Of a stretch of 64,000 nt of DNA, positions 36,211 through 45,855 are shown piece after piece (positions within the stretch are counted from its first letter, which is position 1; the number at the start of each line of letters is the position of its first letter). This DNA comes from JAEKNW01 sp963678375 (GTDB lineage: Bacteria > Cloacimonadota > Cloacimonadia > Cloacimonadales > JAFGVF01): the NCBI GenBank assembly GCA_963678375.2, contig OY782831.1:2046001-2110000 (forward strand), read 5' to 3'. The notes under the pieces are model-generated. The model saw only the letters and a list, made by a program, of their open reading frames with translations. It was not told where the DNA came from and searched no databases. The position numbers and the translations under genes were made by a program.

Positions 36211-38517
36211 TTAAGCCCTATACTTCTTTAACACTCTTATAATTTCAGAAGCCTTAATTGGTTTTACGATAAAGGCATCCATTCCAACTCTAGAAGCATG
36301 TTCTTTAACCTCATCAATAACATTACCTGAAACAGCTATAATTGGGATATTTATACCTTTTTCTCTAATCATTTTGGTCAAATCAAAACCAGTAACTTCA
36401 GGCATTTGAATATCCATAAAAATAATATCGTATTCAGATTGGTCTAAATTATCCAGACACTCACGCCAGTTCGAAGCAATATCAACTGTAACTGACAGTT
36501 TATGAAGAATAGCTGAAATAACTTTTTGATTAATTATATTATCCTCAACTACCAGAACTTTTGTCTCAGGAAAACTAACTAAATCATCTGCCTTAGTCTT
36601 TTGTTCAGAAAGCTTATCAATTTCTCCAAAAGGTAGAGTAAGATCAAGATAGAAGACAGAACCGGGAAGATTATCAGGGTTATCAAGATACGGGTTGGGG
36701 CTAATCAGAATAATTTCACTATTAAGGAGATGAGCTAATTGTTGGGCAATAGATAATCCTAAACCAGTACCTGATATCTTTTTAGAAAGAGATCCATCAA
36801 CCTGTTCGAAAGCCTCAAATATAGTTTTCTTTTTACTTTCTGGAATTCCTAAACCACTATCTGCAACTGAGATTCTAAGAGTAATATTTTCTTGATTTCT
36901 TTTCTTTTCCAAGACTGAGAAGCTTATGGATCCCTCTTGAGTATATTTCAAGCTGTTACTTAGCAGATTTATTAAGATTTTTTGAAGGGCCATTTCATCA
37001 CTCTTAACAATTAATTGTTTATCAGCTAGTCTATTATAAATAAATTTTAAACCCTTTGTTTTAGCTTGTAAGCTATAGAGATTGACCATTTTGTCTAAGA
37101 AAGATATAATGTCAAAAGCGCTAGAAGTAAGTAAAAGTTTATTTGCAGATATCTTTGAGAAATCTAACACTTGATTAATCAAACTGTATAAGATATCACT
37201 TGATTGTTGGATGACTTCTAGATAATCTTTTTGCTCAGTAGAAAGTTCTGTGGTAGATAGTAGTTCTGAAACAGAAATTACGCCGTTTAGTGGAGTTCTT
37301 AACTCATGGGAGATACTTGCTAAAAAATTGTCTTTAGCGCGATTAGCAATTTCGGCAACCTCTTTTTGCTCCTTTAGTTCTATGGCATAGCGATGTTTAT
37401 CCTGCATTGTTTTAACAAAGGCATTGAACCACATTTGCAGTTCACCAATTTCATCAATCGTAGTTATTTGAATCTGTGAATCCAAATCATAGCGATTTTT
37501 TGATATATCAGCAAAAGCTTCAGTTAATTCCTTTATTGGGAACAATACTCTTTTAGCAAAAATATAAAATATTATTGCTGAAAAAAATATTATGGTAAGC
37601 AAACCTATTAGAGAAATTTTTAGAGAATCAAACTGAGTATGCCAGAGATATTGACTGCTAATGAAAGTAAAGAACTTAAGATTATAGTCAGGAAGATTAT
37701 ATTTGAGAAGAAGGGCTTCCTTGCCAGCAAAATTAAGTCTGTCAAAATTATGTAATCTATCTTTACTAATATCATTGATTGCTTTAAAATCTGAACCTAT
37801 GTATTCTTTTTTGGGTGCAGCAATTATGTTGCCATTATTATCTACTACAAAGCTAGAGAACTTTTGAGAGAATTCATCTTGGAAATTTTTGGCTATACTC
37901 TCAATAGAATAGTGAACAACAATCATACCTATATAGATTTCTTTCATCGAATCATGGTCAAGATAAGTCAATTTTTTAGAAGCAAGTAGAGAAAACTCTT
38001 GTGGGTTATCATAATTAGGTTGGACACCGTGCCAAAAAATCTCAGAGTTCGTTGCTTTATTTTGGTTTAGTATTTTAAAGAAATCTTCTGATGGGATATC
38101 GTCTCCTTGAAGTAGGCTTCTACCAAAATGGTAACGATTCAGATTCTTAGAAAAGATGTCAATAGATTCAATACCTTCAAGGTTAATATAGCCTGCTAGA
38201 ACATAACCAATTTTGGCTTGTATTTTTAATTTTTGATAAACAGTCAGTGTATCACTTTCTGCTTGTAGGCTAGTAATAACATCCTCAACATTGGCAATAT
38301 TATTGATTAAATTTTCAACTGTAGCTAACTGTAAAGAAGTGTACTCAGCCTTTTGTTTAAGTAATTCAAAGACATTACCTTCTAAATGATTCATCATTGA
38401 TTTATTAGATCCATAGATAGCCCAAGCCATCAAGATCAATAGAGGAAGTACACCTAAAAATAGGAATGTAGTTATAAATCTAATTATTATCGAATGACTA
38501 AATCTTTTCTTTATCAT
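36211..38517 (-). CDS. Membrane hybrid histidine kinase/response regulator
   Basis: This 768-residue sensor has a helix at about 12-32, an extracytoplasmic dCache-like domain (about 35-300), a second helix (about 303-325), a HAMP linker (about 326-380), HisKA with His404 (SHELRTPLNG), HATPase (NLLSNSLKYTQEG, DSGLGIPE, GTGLGLSIAQQL) and a C-terminal receiver with Asp702 (MDIQMPE) and VKPIK. It has no DNA-binding output, so an Hpt/regulator elsewhere is needed. The start is 5 bases after the binding-protein gene, suggesting that protein presents the ligand. Confidence 0.93.
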   Translation of the reverse strand: MIKKRFSHSIIIRFITTFLFLGVLPLLILMAWAIYGSNKSMMNHLEGNVFELLKQKAEYTSLQLATVENLINNIANVEDVITSLQAESDTLTVYQKLKIQAKIGYVLAGYINLEGIESIDIFSKNLNRYHFGRSLLQGDDIPSEDFFKILNQNKATNSEIFWHGVQPNYDNPQEFSLLASKKLTYLDHDSMKEIYIGMIVVHYSIESIAKNFQDEFSQKFSSFVVDNNGNIIAAPKKEYIGSDFKAINDISKDRLHNFDRLNFAGKEALLLKYNLPDYNLKFFTFISSQYLWHTQFDSLKISLIGLLTIIFFSAIIFYIFAKRVLFPIKELTEAFADISKNRYDLDSQIQITTIDEIGELQMWFNAFVKTMQDKHRYAIELKEQKEVAEIANRAKDNFLASISHELRTPLNGVISVSELLSTTELSTEQKDYLEVIQQSSDILYSLINQVLDFSKISANKLLLTSSAFDIISFLDKMVNLYSLQAKTKGLKFIYNRLADKQLIVKSDEMALQKILINLLSNSLKYTQEGSISFSVLEKKRNQENITLRISVADSGLGIPESKKKTIFEAFEQVDGSLSKKISGTGLGLSIAQQLAHLLNSEIILISPNPYLDNPDNLPGSVFYLDLTLPFGEIDKLSEQKTKADDLVSFPETKVLVVEDNIINQKVISAILHKLSVTVDIASNWRECLDNLDQSEYDIIFMDIQMPEVTGFDLTKMIREKGINIPIIAVSGNVIDEVKEHASRVGMDAFIVKPIKASEIIRVLKKYRA

Positions 38518-38522
38518 TTATC

Positions 38523-39467
38523 TTATTTTGTTACTATTATAACGTTAACAGTTACTTTTTCAATTGCTTCATTGTTTAAAAGTTTATAAGCAGTTTCAAT
38601 ACCCTTATAACCTTGAATATCAGCTTGTTGGTCAATAGTTACAGCTACAGCACCTGATTCTAAAAGAGGTTTAATCTCTTTAATATTATCAAAAGATGCA
38701 AGCTTGATATCACTAATGTTTTTTTCTTGTAAAAACTGAACAACTCCTAGTGCCATCATATCATTGGCACAAAAGACTAAATCTATGTTTTGATTAGCTT
38801 TCCAGATGTCAGCAAATACTTCATAAGCCTCATCAATCTTCCAGTTTGCTGTTTCACTAGCAATTACATCAATGTTACTATTTTCTTTAAAAGCTCTTAG
38901 AGCACCGTTTTTTCTATCAATACCATTTTGAGCTGATCGAATTCCTTCTAGAATAACTGCATTACTTTTAGTCTTAACATCTTGACTGATATACTTTGCT
39001 GATAAATACCCACCTTCTTCATTATCAACACTAATGAATGGGACATTAATTAAATTGTATTTTTCTGATGTTTCTTTATCAAGTTCATTATCAATATTTA
39101 CGATTACAATACCTTCTTTTTGAGCTTGGGCAAGAATTGGAACTAATTCTATTGAAGAGGCAGGAGCTATTACTATGGCATCTACTTTATCTTTAATCAG
39201 CTTTCTAATTATATCAATTTGTTGAGTGATTGCTGTTTCTTGCGAACCAGTTTTTACGATTAACTCAACTCCTAAATCTTTTTCAGCTTCTCTAGCTCCC
39301 TTTTCCATGGTTATGAAAAAAGGATTGGTTAAAGTTTTCATAACTAAAGCAATTTGATATTTGTCTGATGTCTCTTTTTCAACAACTTTTATCTCTTTAT
39401 CTTTGTTCTGGCATCCCACTAAAGATAATATAATTCCTAATATCAATAATACTTTAACAAATCTCAT
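38523..39467 (-). CDS. RbsB-like sugar-binding lipoprotein
   Basis: This 314-residue periplasmic binding protein of the ribose/galactose type is lipid-anchored (lipobox LVGC, Cys19). Features are LVMKTLTNPFFITMEKGA, a VDAIVIAPASSIELVP strand-helix, GIVIVNIDNELD and DLVFCANDMMALGVV, as in RbsB, LuxP or XylF. No ABC permease or ATPase is beside it. The downstream gene is a hybrid kinase, so a sensing role as in LuxP-LuxQ is plausible. Confidence 0.9.
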   Translation of the reverse strand: MRFVKVLLILGIILSLVGCQNKDKEIKVVEKETSDKYQIALVMKTLTNPFFITMEKGAREAEKDLGVELIVKTGSQETAITQQIDIIRKLIKDKVDAIVIAPASSIELVPILAQAQKEGIVIVNIDNELDKETSEKYNLINVPFISVDNEEGGYLSAKYISQDVKTKSNAVILEGIRSAQNGIDRKNGALRAFKENSNIDVIASETANWKIDEAYEVFADIWKANQNIDLVFCANDMMALGVVQFLQEKNISDIKLASFDNIKEIKPLLESGAVAVTIDQQADIQGYKGIETAYKLLNNEAIEKVTVNVIIVTK

Positions 39468-39489
39468 AATTTCTCCTCTTCTTATTTAG

Positions 39490-40233
39490 TTATTTATTAA
39501 GTTTATTTACTGCTTCTTCTAGGGTCATTACTGGAAAATTATTGTTATATACCCAAGAAAGAATTTCTTCTAAATCATCAGTTTTACAATTTGCTACAGT
39601 GTTTACTTGCTCTTCACTTATTCGGTGAAAACCTATAACTATAAGAGACTCACCATTATTATAGCCCCGAATAATTCTTTGTTTTACATCTTCAGCTCTA
39701 TAGTTAGTCTGGTAAGCAAAATATCCCAAGTCAAATCTATTTAAAGGAGTATGCATCTCCTTGTCAATACTATTTCTAATGTTTTTATATACTCCTTTAA
39801 TTATGTCATAGTCTCTTAAAGTCGCATGTCCACCTGGCAGGGCAAAACTTGACAACTCAATTCCCTGATTTGTAAAATTATGGTAATCTTGAATTATTTG
39901 ATAATAAGCTTCATCATCGTCAAGTTCAGCCAAATCTACATGGTCAATTGTATGACCAGCTATTTCCCAGCCATGATTTACCAATGAATCTATATTACTC
40001 CAAGAAATTTTTCCTGGATTTCCAATTTTTCCACTATTAAGAAAAGACGTAGCAGTAAAACTAAATTGCTTAAAGAGAGGAAAAGCATTTTCAAAGGCGT
40101 TTAAGTGTCCATCATCAAAAGTGAAACAGATAATCGGTTTATTCAATTCTTGATTATAGCTATCACAACTAGTCAATAAGAGACTTAATATTATCAGCAG
40201 TAATAGGGAAATTAAATTTTGTTTGTAGTCCAT
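39490..40233 (-). CDS. Polysaccharide deacetylase lipoprotein
   Basis: The 247-residue lipoprotein (lipobox LTSC, Cys23) has a NodB-type catalytic domain. ICFTFDDGH gives the Asp-Asp motif and AGHTIDHVDL the two zinc His. Such enzymes remove acetyl groups from chitin, peptidoglycan or xylan. The 5' end overlaps the barrel gene by 65 bases in another frame, unusually long for this segment. The ATG is supported by an AGG-containing but distant site. Confidence 0.88.
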   Translation of the reverse strand: MDYKQNLISLLLLIILSLLLTSCDSYNQELNKPIICFTFDDGHLNAFENAFPLFKQFSFTATSFLNSGKIGNPGKISWSNIDSLVNHGWEIAGHTIDHVDLAELDDDEAYYQIIQDYHNFTNQGIELSSFALPGGHATLRDYDIIKGVYKNIRNSIDKEMHTPLNRFDLGYFAYQTNYRAEDVKQRIIRGYNNGESLIVIGFHRISEEQVNTVANCKTDDLEEILSWVYNNNFPVMTLEEAVNKLNK

Positions 40234-41224
40234 AACTTATGATATCCTGTTTGTTTGAAGTGTAAAAGTATTTGGAATTTAAACCAATGTCCCAGAGAGG
40301 GTGAAGCTTATAATTTATTAGCAGAGAATACTCTCTTTGTAGATTTTCTAGATAAGAGGAAAACTTAAAAGCAGGAGTAACCTCTAGTTTTCTGTAAATA
40401 GATTTTAGACCACAATTTACTTCATAAATCTTATATTTATCCCAGTTCTCAGCTTCATAATAGAAGCTAAGTTTAGGTATAAAAAAGTCTGAAAACTTAA
40501 TAGCTACTTCAGTAAAATTCTTAAGAACATTTGATTTCTCACTAGCAAATTTCCTATAGTAATCTAGCAAAGAAAAATGTAGCATATTTTGAAAATCTAA
40601 TACATTTGTTTGCCAAAAAAGCAGATTATTAAAGTTCAAAGCTTTTGCATTAAATCTATTGTCTCGAGATATTAGAACAAAACTCTGTTCCGTGAAGAAA
40701 CTATTTCCAGTATAGATTAATTTGAGTGCTCCTAAACCAGTATTGTGATCATTACCACCAACTAGGTAGTTAATCATAACTCTAGGAGTAATCTTTTGTG
40801 TAACCAACCCACCGTTAAATCTGTAATCACTAATAAAATTATTATCATTTCTAATATTATTCAAATCATCTGTATATGTGAAGTTACTTTTCCCAAGACC
40901 TATTCGATCGAAAACCCAAGCAATATCGAACATTTTATTAGATTTATATTCTACTTTAGCAGAATAAAGATACAGCTTTTTGTCAAATACCTCTGGATAA
41001 TATCTTATCTCCGCTGATGTAATTATCTGCTCATTTAGAGCTTTGGCAATATTTAGGTACCAATTATGATTAGACTTATATTCGAAATCCTTCATTTCAT
41101 TGTTTCGATAGTAGTAACCACCTACATAAGATTTTATCCCCATCTCAAGGTCTAAGAAATTCTCGAAAGACAAGAGAATAGACACAGACAGTAAAAACAT
41201 AATTAATAAGAAATTTTTTTGCAT
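40169..41224 (-). CDS. Outer-membrane beta-barrel-like protein, unknown
   Basis: The 351-residue protein has a signal peptide (about 1-19, SILLSFE) and a body of alternating hydrophobic and aromatic strands (MGIKSYVGGYYYRN, KLYLYSAKVEYKS, DIAWVFDRIGLGK, YSLLINYKLHPLWDIGLNSKY), typical of an outer-membrane barrel of about 14-16 strands. I do not recognise a family. It leads a leftward operon with a deacetylase, a sugar-binding lipoprotein and a hybrid kinase, which suggests a glycan-related role. Confidence 0.65.
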   Translation of the reverse strand: MQKNFLLIMFLLSVSILLSFENFLDLEMGIKSYVGGYYYRNNEMKDFEYKSNHNWYLNIAKALNEQIITSAEIRYYPEVFDKKLYLYSAKVEYKSNKMFDIAWVFDRIGLGKSNFTYTDDLNNIRNDNNFISDYRFNGGLVTQKITPRVMINYLVGGNDHNTGLGALKLIYTGNSFFTEQSFVLISRDNRFNAKALNFNNLLFWQTNVLDFQNMLHFSLLDYYRKFASEKSNVLKNFTEVAIKFSDFFIPKLSFYYEAENWDKYKIYEVNCGLKSIYRKLEVTPAFKFSSYLENLQREYSLLINYKLHPLWDIGLNSKYFYTSNKQDIISYGLQTKFNFPITADNIKSLID

Positions 41225-41256
41225 ATTATTTTTCCTTAAAATTGAGTATAAGCTAT

Positions 41257-41571
41257 TTATTCTAACTCATAAGAAGTTAGTAAGTAATCCGAATTCTTAG
41301 TCCTTTCGATTATATATTTCAGATGACCATTATCAATATCCCATATAAAACTAACTAATCTTTGGTATTTCTTTTTATCCAAAAATCCTACCGAAGTATA
41401 ATAATTATACTTTATACATTAAGTGAAATAACTGATAATTAGGCAAGAGAAATTTAAATTTTTATAGCCTACAAATACCACTTGGTCTTCTTCATTGTTA
41501 CTCTCTGCATAAAATCCCAGATTATTATCGAAAAAGTAACAATCAAGGATAAAAATACTACTAGCATAAAT
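41257..41571 (-). pseudogene. Decayed gene remnant upstream of the barrel operon
   Basis: On the minus strand, one frame reads about 105 codons of protein-like sequence between stops at 41572-41574 and 41257-41259, interrupted by one in-frame TAA at 41419-41421. It has no start codon. The C-terminal half (VGFLDKKKYQRLVSFIW, then HLKYIIERTKNSDYLLTSY) looks genuine in residue usage, as does the other half (FDNNLGFYAESNNEEDQVVF). It is probably the 3' part of an eroded gene. I do not recognise the family. Apart from it, nothing else is seen in 41225-41664 beyond the ribosome site of the next gene. Confidence 0.45.
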
Positions 41572-41664
41572 CTATATGATACTTGACTAATCTTTAAAGA
41601 TATGATAAATTGAAACAAGCTTAATAGAATAACTTACACAGATAAAAAAGAGGAAAAATGAAAA

Positions 41665-43137
41665 ATGAAAAATATATTAAATTTAATATTACTTTTAGCT
41701 TTTGTAGCTTTGTTTGGTCAAAGTCCAGACCAATTAGCTAATAGATTTTATCAGATATCAGATCAATATGATGCAATAGGGGCATCCTACTGCTTAGTAG
41801 AAGGAGATCAGATATACAACTATTCTTATGGCTGGAAAGATTATGATAGACAGCTCAGAATCGATAATGATACAAAATTTAGAATAGCTTCCATCTCGAA
41901 AGTTATTACCGCTCTTGCTGCTATGAAGCTTGTTGAAGATAATCAACTAGATTTAGATAGTGATGTTTCTTCATATTTAGGATTTACTCTAAGAAATCCT
42001 AACTTCCCAGATAATCAAATAACCCTAAGACATCTGCTTACCCATACTTCTGGTTTAAGAGATAGTAATGCTTATACAAACTTCATAAGTCAATCCTACT
42101 CCCAGAATCCTCCAGCTATAACTCAACTTCTAATGACAAGTGGTAGCTATTATAATCCTTCTATTTGGACAAGTTATTACGAACCTGGTCAAGCAAGTGG
42201 TTGGGATTACTCGAACCTATCTGCTGGACTTGTGGCAACTTTAGTTGAACATGTTGCTCAAGAACATTTTTCTACTTATGTTCAAGATCATTTCTTGTCT
42301 CCTTTAGGGATTGAAGCCTGTTGGAATAACTTTTCTGCTTTGAGTGATATCAACGATTTAGCAGTTCTATATCGTTATGTAGCTGGTCAGCCTAGTCCCC
42401 AAGCAGATAATTATCAAGGCCTTTATCCTGCAGAGATTGATTTAGATGAAATACCTTTTGGTTGGAATGGCTTAATTTATGCTCCTCAAGGTGGATTAAG
42501 GATTAGTACTAGTGACTTAGCTAAAATATTTATTATGATTAGAGATAGGGGTTCATATAATGACCAGATAATTTTAGAGGAATCTACAATTAATCAGATG
42601 GAAGAGTTAAATTGGTCTGGATCAGGTTTGGGAGGATTTTTCACCCAAATGGGCTTGCAACTTCAAAGAACTTATGACCTTTTTCCTAATGAGCTTTTCT
42701 TTGGTCACGCTGGGGAAGCTTATGGTTTAATTAGTGATGCTTATTATAATTTGGAAAGGGATATTATCTTAATATTTCTTACTAATGGTGCTAATTATTC
42801 TTATGGAAACCTATTCTATGATTATGAAGAATCTATCTTCTCAGCTAGCAAAGAATGGTTGGATGCTGTTTCTAATGATAACCAAGTGAATTTTCCAAGA
42901 GATCTAAATATTTACCCCAATATAATTAGTTCTCTTGATCAGAAAATATCTGTTTCCACTAAGGAAAAGCTGTCTTATATAGCTATATATAATATAAAAG
43001 GACAATTAGTTAAGAAGATCATTAATCCCTCAAAGCAATTTTCCTTCAAGCATACTAAAGTTGGAAGTGGATTTTATATTCTTCAAATTGCTAGTGGTGA
43101 CAGACTATACAACAAGAAGCTGATAATAAAAAAATAA
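41665..43137 (+). CDS. Secreted beta-lactamase-fold serine hydrolase with sorting domain
   Basis: The 490-residue protein has a signal peptide (about 1-19) and a class C beta-lactamase/penicillin-binding-like domain (about 20-405). Motifs are SISK (ASISKVITAL, catalytic Ser and Lys), YSN (WDYSNLSAGLV) and a late HAGEAYG in place of KTG. The C-terminus (about 410-490) has LNIYPNII, YIAIYNIKGQLVKKI and GFYILQIASG, the type A sorting/FlgD-like domain, so it is probably exported to the cell surface. AGAGG lies 11 bases before the ATG. It could be an esterase, D-aminopeptidase or peptidoglycan hydrolase. Confidence 0.88.
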   Translation: MKNILNLILLLAFVALFGQSPDQLANRFYQISDQYDAIGASYCLVEGDQIYNYSYGWKDYDRQLRIDNDTKFRIASISKVITALAAMKLVEDNQLDLDSDVSSYLGFTLRNPNFPDNQITLRHLLTHTSGLRDSNAYTNFISQSYSQNPPAITQLLMTSGSYYNPSIWTSYYEPGQASGWDYSNLSAGLVATLVEHVAQEHFSTYVQDHFLSPLGIEACWNNFSALSDINDLAVLYRYVAGQPSPQADNYQGLYPAEIDLDEIPFGWNGLIYAPQGGLRISTSDLAKIFIMIRDRGSYNDQIILEESTINQMEELNWSGSGLGGFFTQMGLQLQRTYDLFPNELFFGHAGEAYGLISDAYYNLERDIILIFLTNGANYSYGNLFYDYEESIFSASKEWLDAVSNDNQVNFPRDLNIYPNIISSLDQKISVSTKEKLSYIAIYNIKGQLVKKIINPSKQFSFKHTKVGSGFYILQIASGDRLYNKKLIIKK

Positions 43138-43213
43138 GATTTGTAAATTTGTTATAGGTGGTTAACTTATTTAGTATAAATAATTAGTAATAATAGATAA
43201 TTATGGAGTTTAA

Positions 43214-45667
43214 ATGAAAAAGTTAATCATTAAAATAAATGGTATGTCCTGTGCCTCTTGTTCTGCTTCAATCGAAAGAGCATTAAAGAAAGTTGAAGGT
43301 CTGATTGAAGTAAATGTTAACTATCCTGCTGGTAAAGCATTCGTTACTTATGACCCTGAAAGGATAGATATTTCATATATAGAAGAATTAATTACAAAGG
43401 TAGGTTATGAGGTTGTTGAATCTTATGATCCTGATGAAAGTCAACCTAGTGTAAATACCATCAAATTAAACGTTACAGGAATGTCTTGTGCTTCTTGTTC
43501 TTCAGCTGTGGAAAGAGCATTAAAAAAGACTACTGGAGTTAAAGCAGTAAATGTAAATTTAGCTTCTGAAATTGCAACAATCGATATAGATTCTAAACTT
43601 ACAAGTGAAAAGGCACTAAAAGAAGCGGTTATAAATGCAGGATATGGAGTTCAAACAGAGAAGTCTGTGAATAGTGAAGAAGAAAACCTGCAAGCTGCTA
43701 AAAAGAGAATGATAATAATCTGGGCTGTTACTCTACCAATAATGGCTTGGATGCTCCCTATGATGCTATTCGGAATAATGTGGCCAAATCATATTACACA
43801 TAATATAGGTGTGCTTATTCTTGCATCCATAGGCCTTTTTACTGTTGGTATGAAGACTTTTAAATCAGCTTTTAAATCTCTTCTTCATGCTTCTGCAAAT
43901 ATGGATGTTTTGATTACTCTAGGAACTGGGGCTGCTTTCATTACAGGAATTCTTCACTTTTTTATGGATATAGCTTCATTTGCGGGAATCTCAGCAATGA
44001 TTATGGCTTTTCACCTTACTGGAAGATATATAGAAGTTAAGGCTAAAGGGAGAGCTTCTCAAGCAATTAAGAAGTTGTTAGAGTTGGGAGCAAAAACAGC
44101 CCTGATTGAAGTAGATGGCCATGAAAAAGAAGTTCCTGTTGAATCTTTGGAATTAGGTAATATTATGCTTGTAAAACCAGGAGCTAAAATACCAACTGAT
44201 GGTCAAATAGTGGAGGGAAGAACTAGGATTGATGAATCAATGGCTACTGGAGAATCATTACCAGTGAAAAAAGTAGCTGGAGACAATGTTCTAGGTGCTA
44301 CAATTAATCAGAATGGTTTTATCAAAATTAGGGTTGAGAAAGTAGGAAAGGAAACTTTCTTATCACAAATTATCAAAATGGTTGAGGAGGCTCAAGGTTC
44401 AAAAGTACCTATTCAAGAGTTTGCTGATAAAGTAACTGCCTTTTTTGTCCCAATAGTGATTTTGCTCGCTCTTATAGCCTTTGCTAGCTGGTTGATTTTT
44501 CCTGATACTCTACAAGCAATCAGTCTCTGGGCTTCCCAATATCTTGCTTGGGTTAATCCTCAAGCAAATTCACTAACTCAGGCTATCTTTGCTACTGTTG
44601 CTGTACTTGTTATTGCCTGCCCATGTGCCTTAGGTTTAGCAACTCCAACAGCTCTTATGGTAGGCTCTGGTATGGGAGCAGAAAATGGTATTCTAATAAG
44701 AAATGGAGCTGCAATCCAGACCATGAAAGATGTGGATGTAATAGTTTTTGATAAAACAGGTACTATTACCAAAGGCAAACCCGAAGTTACTGATATTTAT
44801 TCTAGCTCATTAAGTGATATACAAATTATGCAATTAGCTGCAAGCTTAGAAAGTAGGTCAGAACACCCCCTAGCTAGAGCTATAGTAAGTTATTGTAAAG
44901 AAAAAAATATCAGTTTTGAACAAGCAAAAGCATTTGCATCCCATTCAGGATTAGGCTTAAGTGGACAAGTTAAAGATAAGAAAATATTTTTAGGAAATAG
45001 GAAACTACTAGAAAAAAATGCTATTGATTATCAGAGTTATGCAGATAGAATTGACAAACTTGAGAAAGAAGCTAAAACAGTTATCTTGATAGCTGATGAG
45101 AAAGAAATGCTAGCTTTAATAGCTGTTGCAGATGCCCTTAAAGAAGATTCAGTAATGGCTATTGATAAATTACATAAACTGGGTTTTAAAACAGCTATGA
45201 TTTCTGGCGATAATGATAAGACTGCTCACGCTATAGCTAAAAAGGTAGGTATAGATTTTGTAGCCTCACAAGTTTTACCAGACCAAAAAGTAGAAGAGAT
45301 TAAAAAATTTCAAGAAAAATATGGCTTGGTAGCAATGGTTGGAGATGGTATAAACGATGCACCAGCTTTAAAACAAGCCAATGTTGGAATCGCAATCGGA
45401 ACTGGTACAGATATTGCTATTGAATCATCTGATATCACCCTAGTTAAGGGCTCCTTAATGAGTGTAGTTCGAGCTATTAAACTATCTCAAGAGACTTTTA
45501 AAAAGATTAAACAAAACCTTTTCTGGGCATTTGCTTATAATCTTATAGCTATTCCTCTAGCTTTCACTGGTATGTTACACCCAGTTATTGCTGAAATTGC
45601 TATGGCTACAAGTTCAATCACTGTTGTCACAAATTCAAATAGATTGAGAAAAAGATCTCTTAACTAA
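43214..45667 (+). CDS. copA: Copper-type P1B-ATPase with two metal-binding domains
   Basis: The 817-residue transporter moves Cu(I)-like ions out using ATP. Two HMA domains each carry GMSCASCS (Cys13/16, and again near residue 93). Other motifs are CPC in IACPCALGLATP (about 470), the phosphorylated Asp in FDKTGTITKG (about 513), the HP dipeptide in SEHPLARAI and GDGINDAPAL. The heavy-metal family order is complete. It is about 190 bases upstream of the exported ferredoxin operon, on the same strand and possibly with its own transcript. Confidence 0.95.
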   Translation: MKKLIIKINGMSCASCSASIERALKKVEGLIEVNVNYPAGKAFVTYDPERIDISYIEELITKVGYEVVESYDPDESQPSVNTIKLNVTGMSCASCSSAVERALKKTTGVKAVNVNLASEIATIDIDSKLTSEKALKEAVINAGYGVQTEKSVNSEEENLQAAKKRMIIIWAVTLPIMAWMLPMMLFGIMWPNHITHNIGVLILASIGLFTVGMKTFKSAFKSLLHASANMDVLITLGTGAAFITGILHFFMDIASFAGISAMIMAFHLTGRYIEVKAKGRASQAIKKLLELGAKTALIEVDGHEKEVPVESLELGNIMLVKPGAKIPTDGQIVEGRTRIDESMATGESLPVKKVAGDNVLGATINQNGFIKIRVEKVGKETFLSQIIKMVEEAQGSKVPIQEFADKVTAFFVPIVILLALIAFASWLIFPDTLQAISLWASQYLAWVNPQANSLTQAIFATVAVLVIACPCALGLATPTALMVGSGMGAENGILIRNGAAIQTMKDVDVIVFDKTGTITKGKPEVTDIYSSSLSDIQIMQLAASLESRSEHPLARAIVSYCKEKNISFEQAKAFASHSGLGLSGQVKDKKIFLGNRKLLEKNAIDYQSYADRIDKLEKEAKTVILIADEKEMLALIAVADALKEDSVMAIDKLHKLGFKTAMISGDNDKTAHAIAKKVGIDFVASQVLPDQKVEEIKKFQEKYGLVAMVGDGINDAPALKQANVGIAIGTGTDIAIESSDITLVKGSLMSVVRAIKLSQETFKKIKQNLFWAFAYNLIAIPLAFTGMLHPVIAEIAMATSSITVVTNSNRLRKRSLN

Positions 45668-45855
45668 AAATATTAAGTAAATCCTAGTTAAATAATGGGA
45701 TATAAGGTTAAATAATATCTAGCAAAGTTATAGACATTTTTGTCTGAGTTTGCAATTACTATTTTGGTTGAAAGGTTCGTCAAGACTAACTTAATATTTA
45801 TTGACAAAATTAAGTCTCTCAGTGATTTGTAAATAAAAAATTATACGGAGAACAA

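Noticed and set aside
41658..41664. ATG at 41658 better spaced from AGAGG than the hydrolase start
   Set aside because: That frame closes after about 27 codons, whereas the ATG at 41665 opens a signal peptide and full hydrolase.
45728..45745. Small hairpin AGACA-TTTT-TGTCT after copA as terminator
   Set aside because: Only five AT-rich pairs and no clear T-run; too weak to call.
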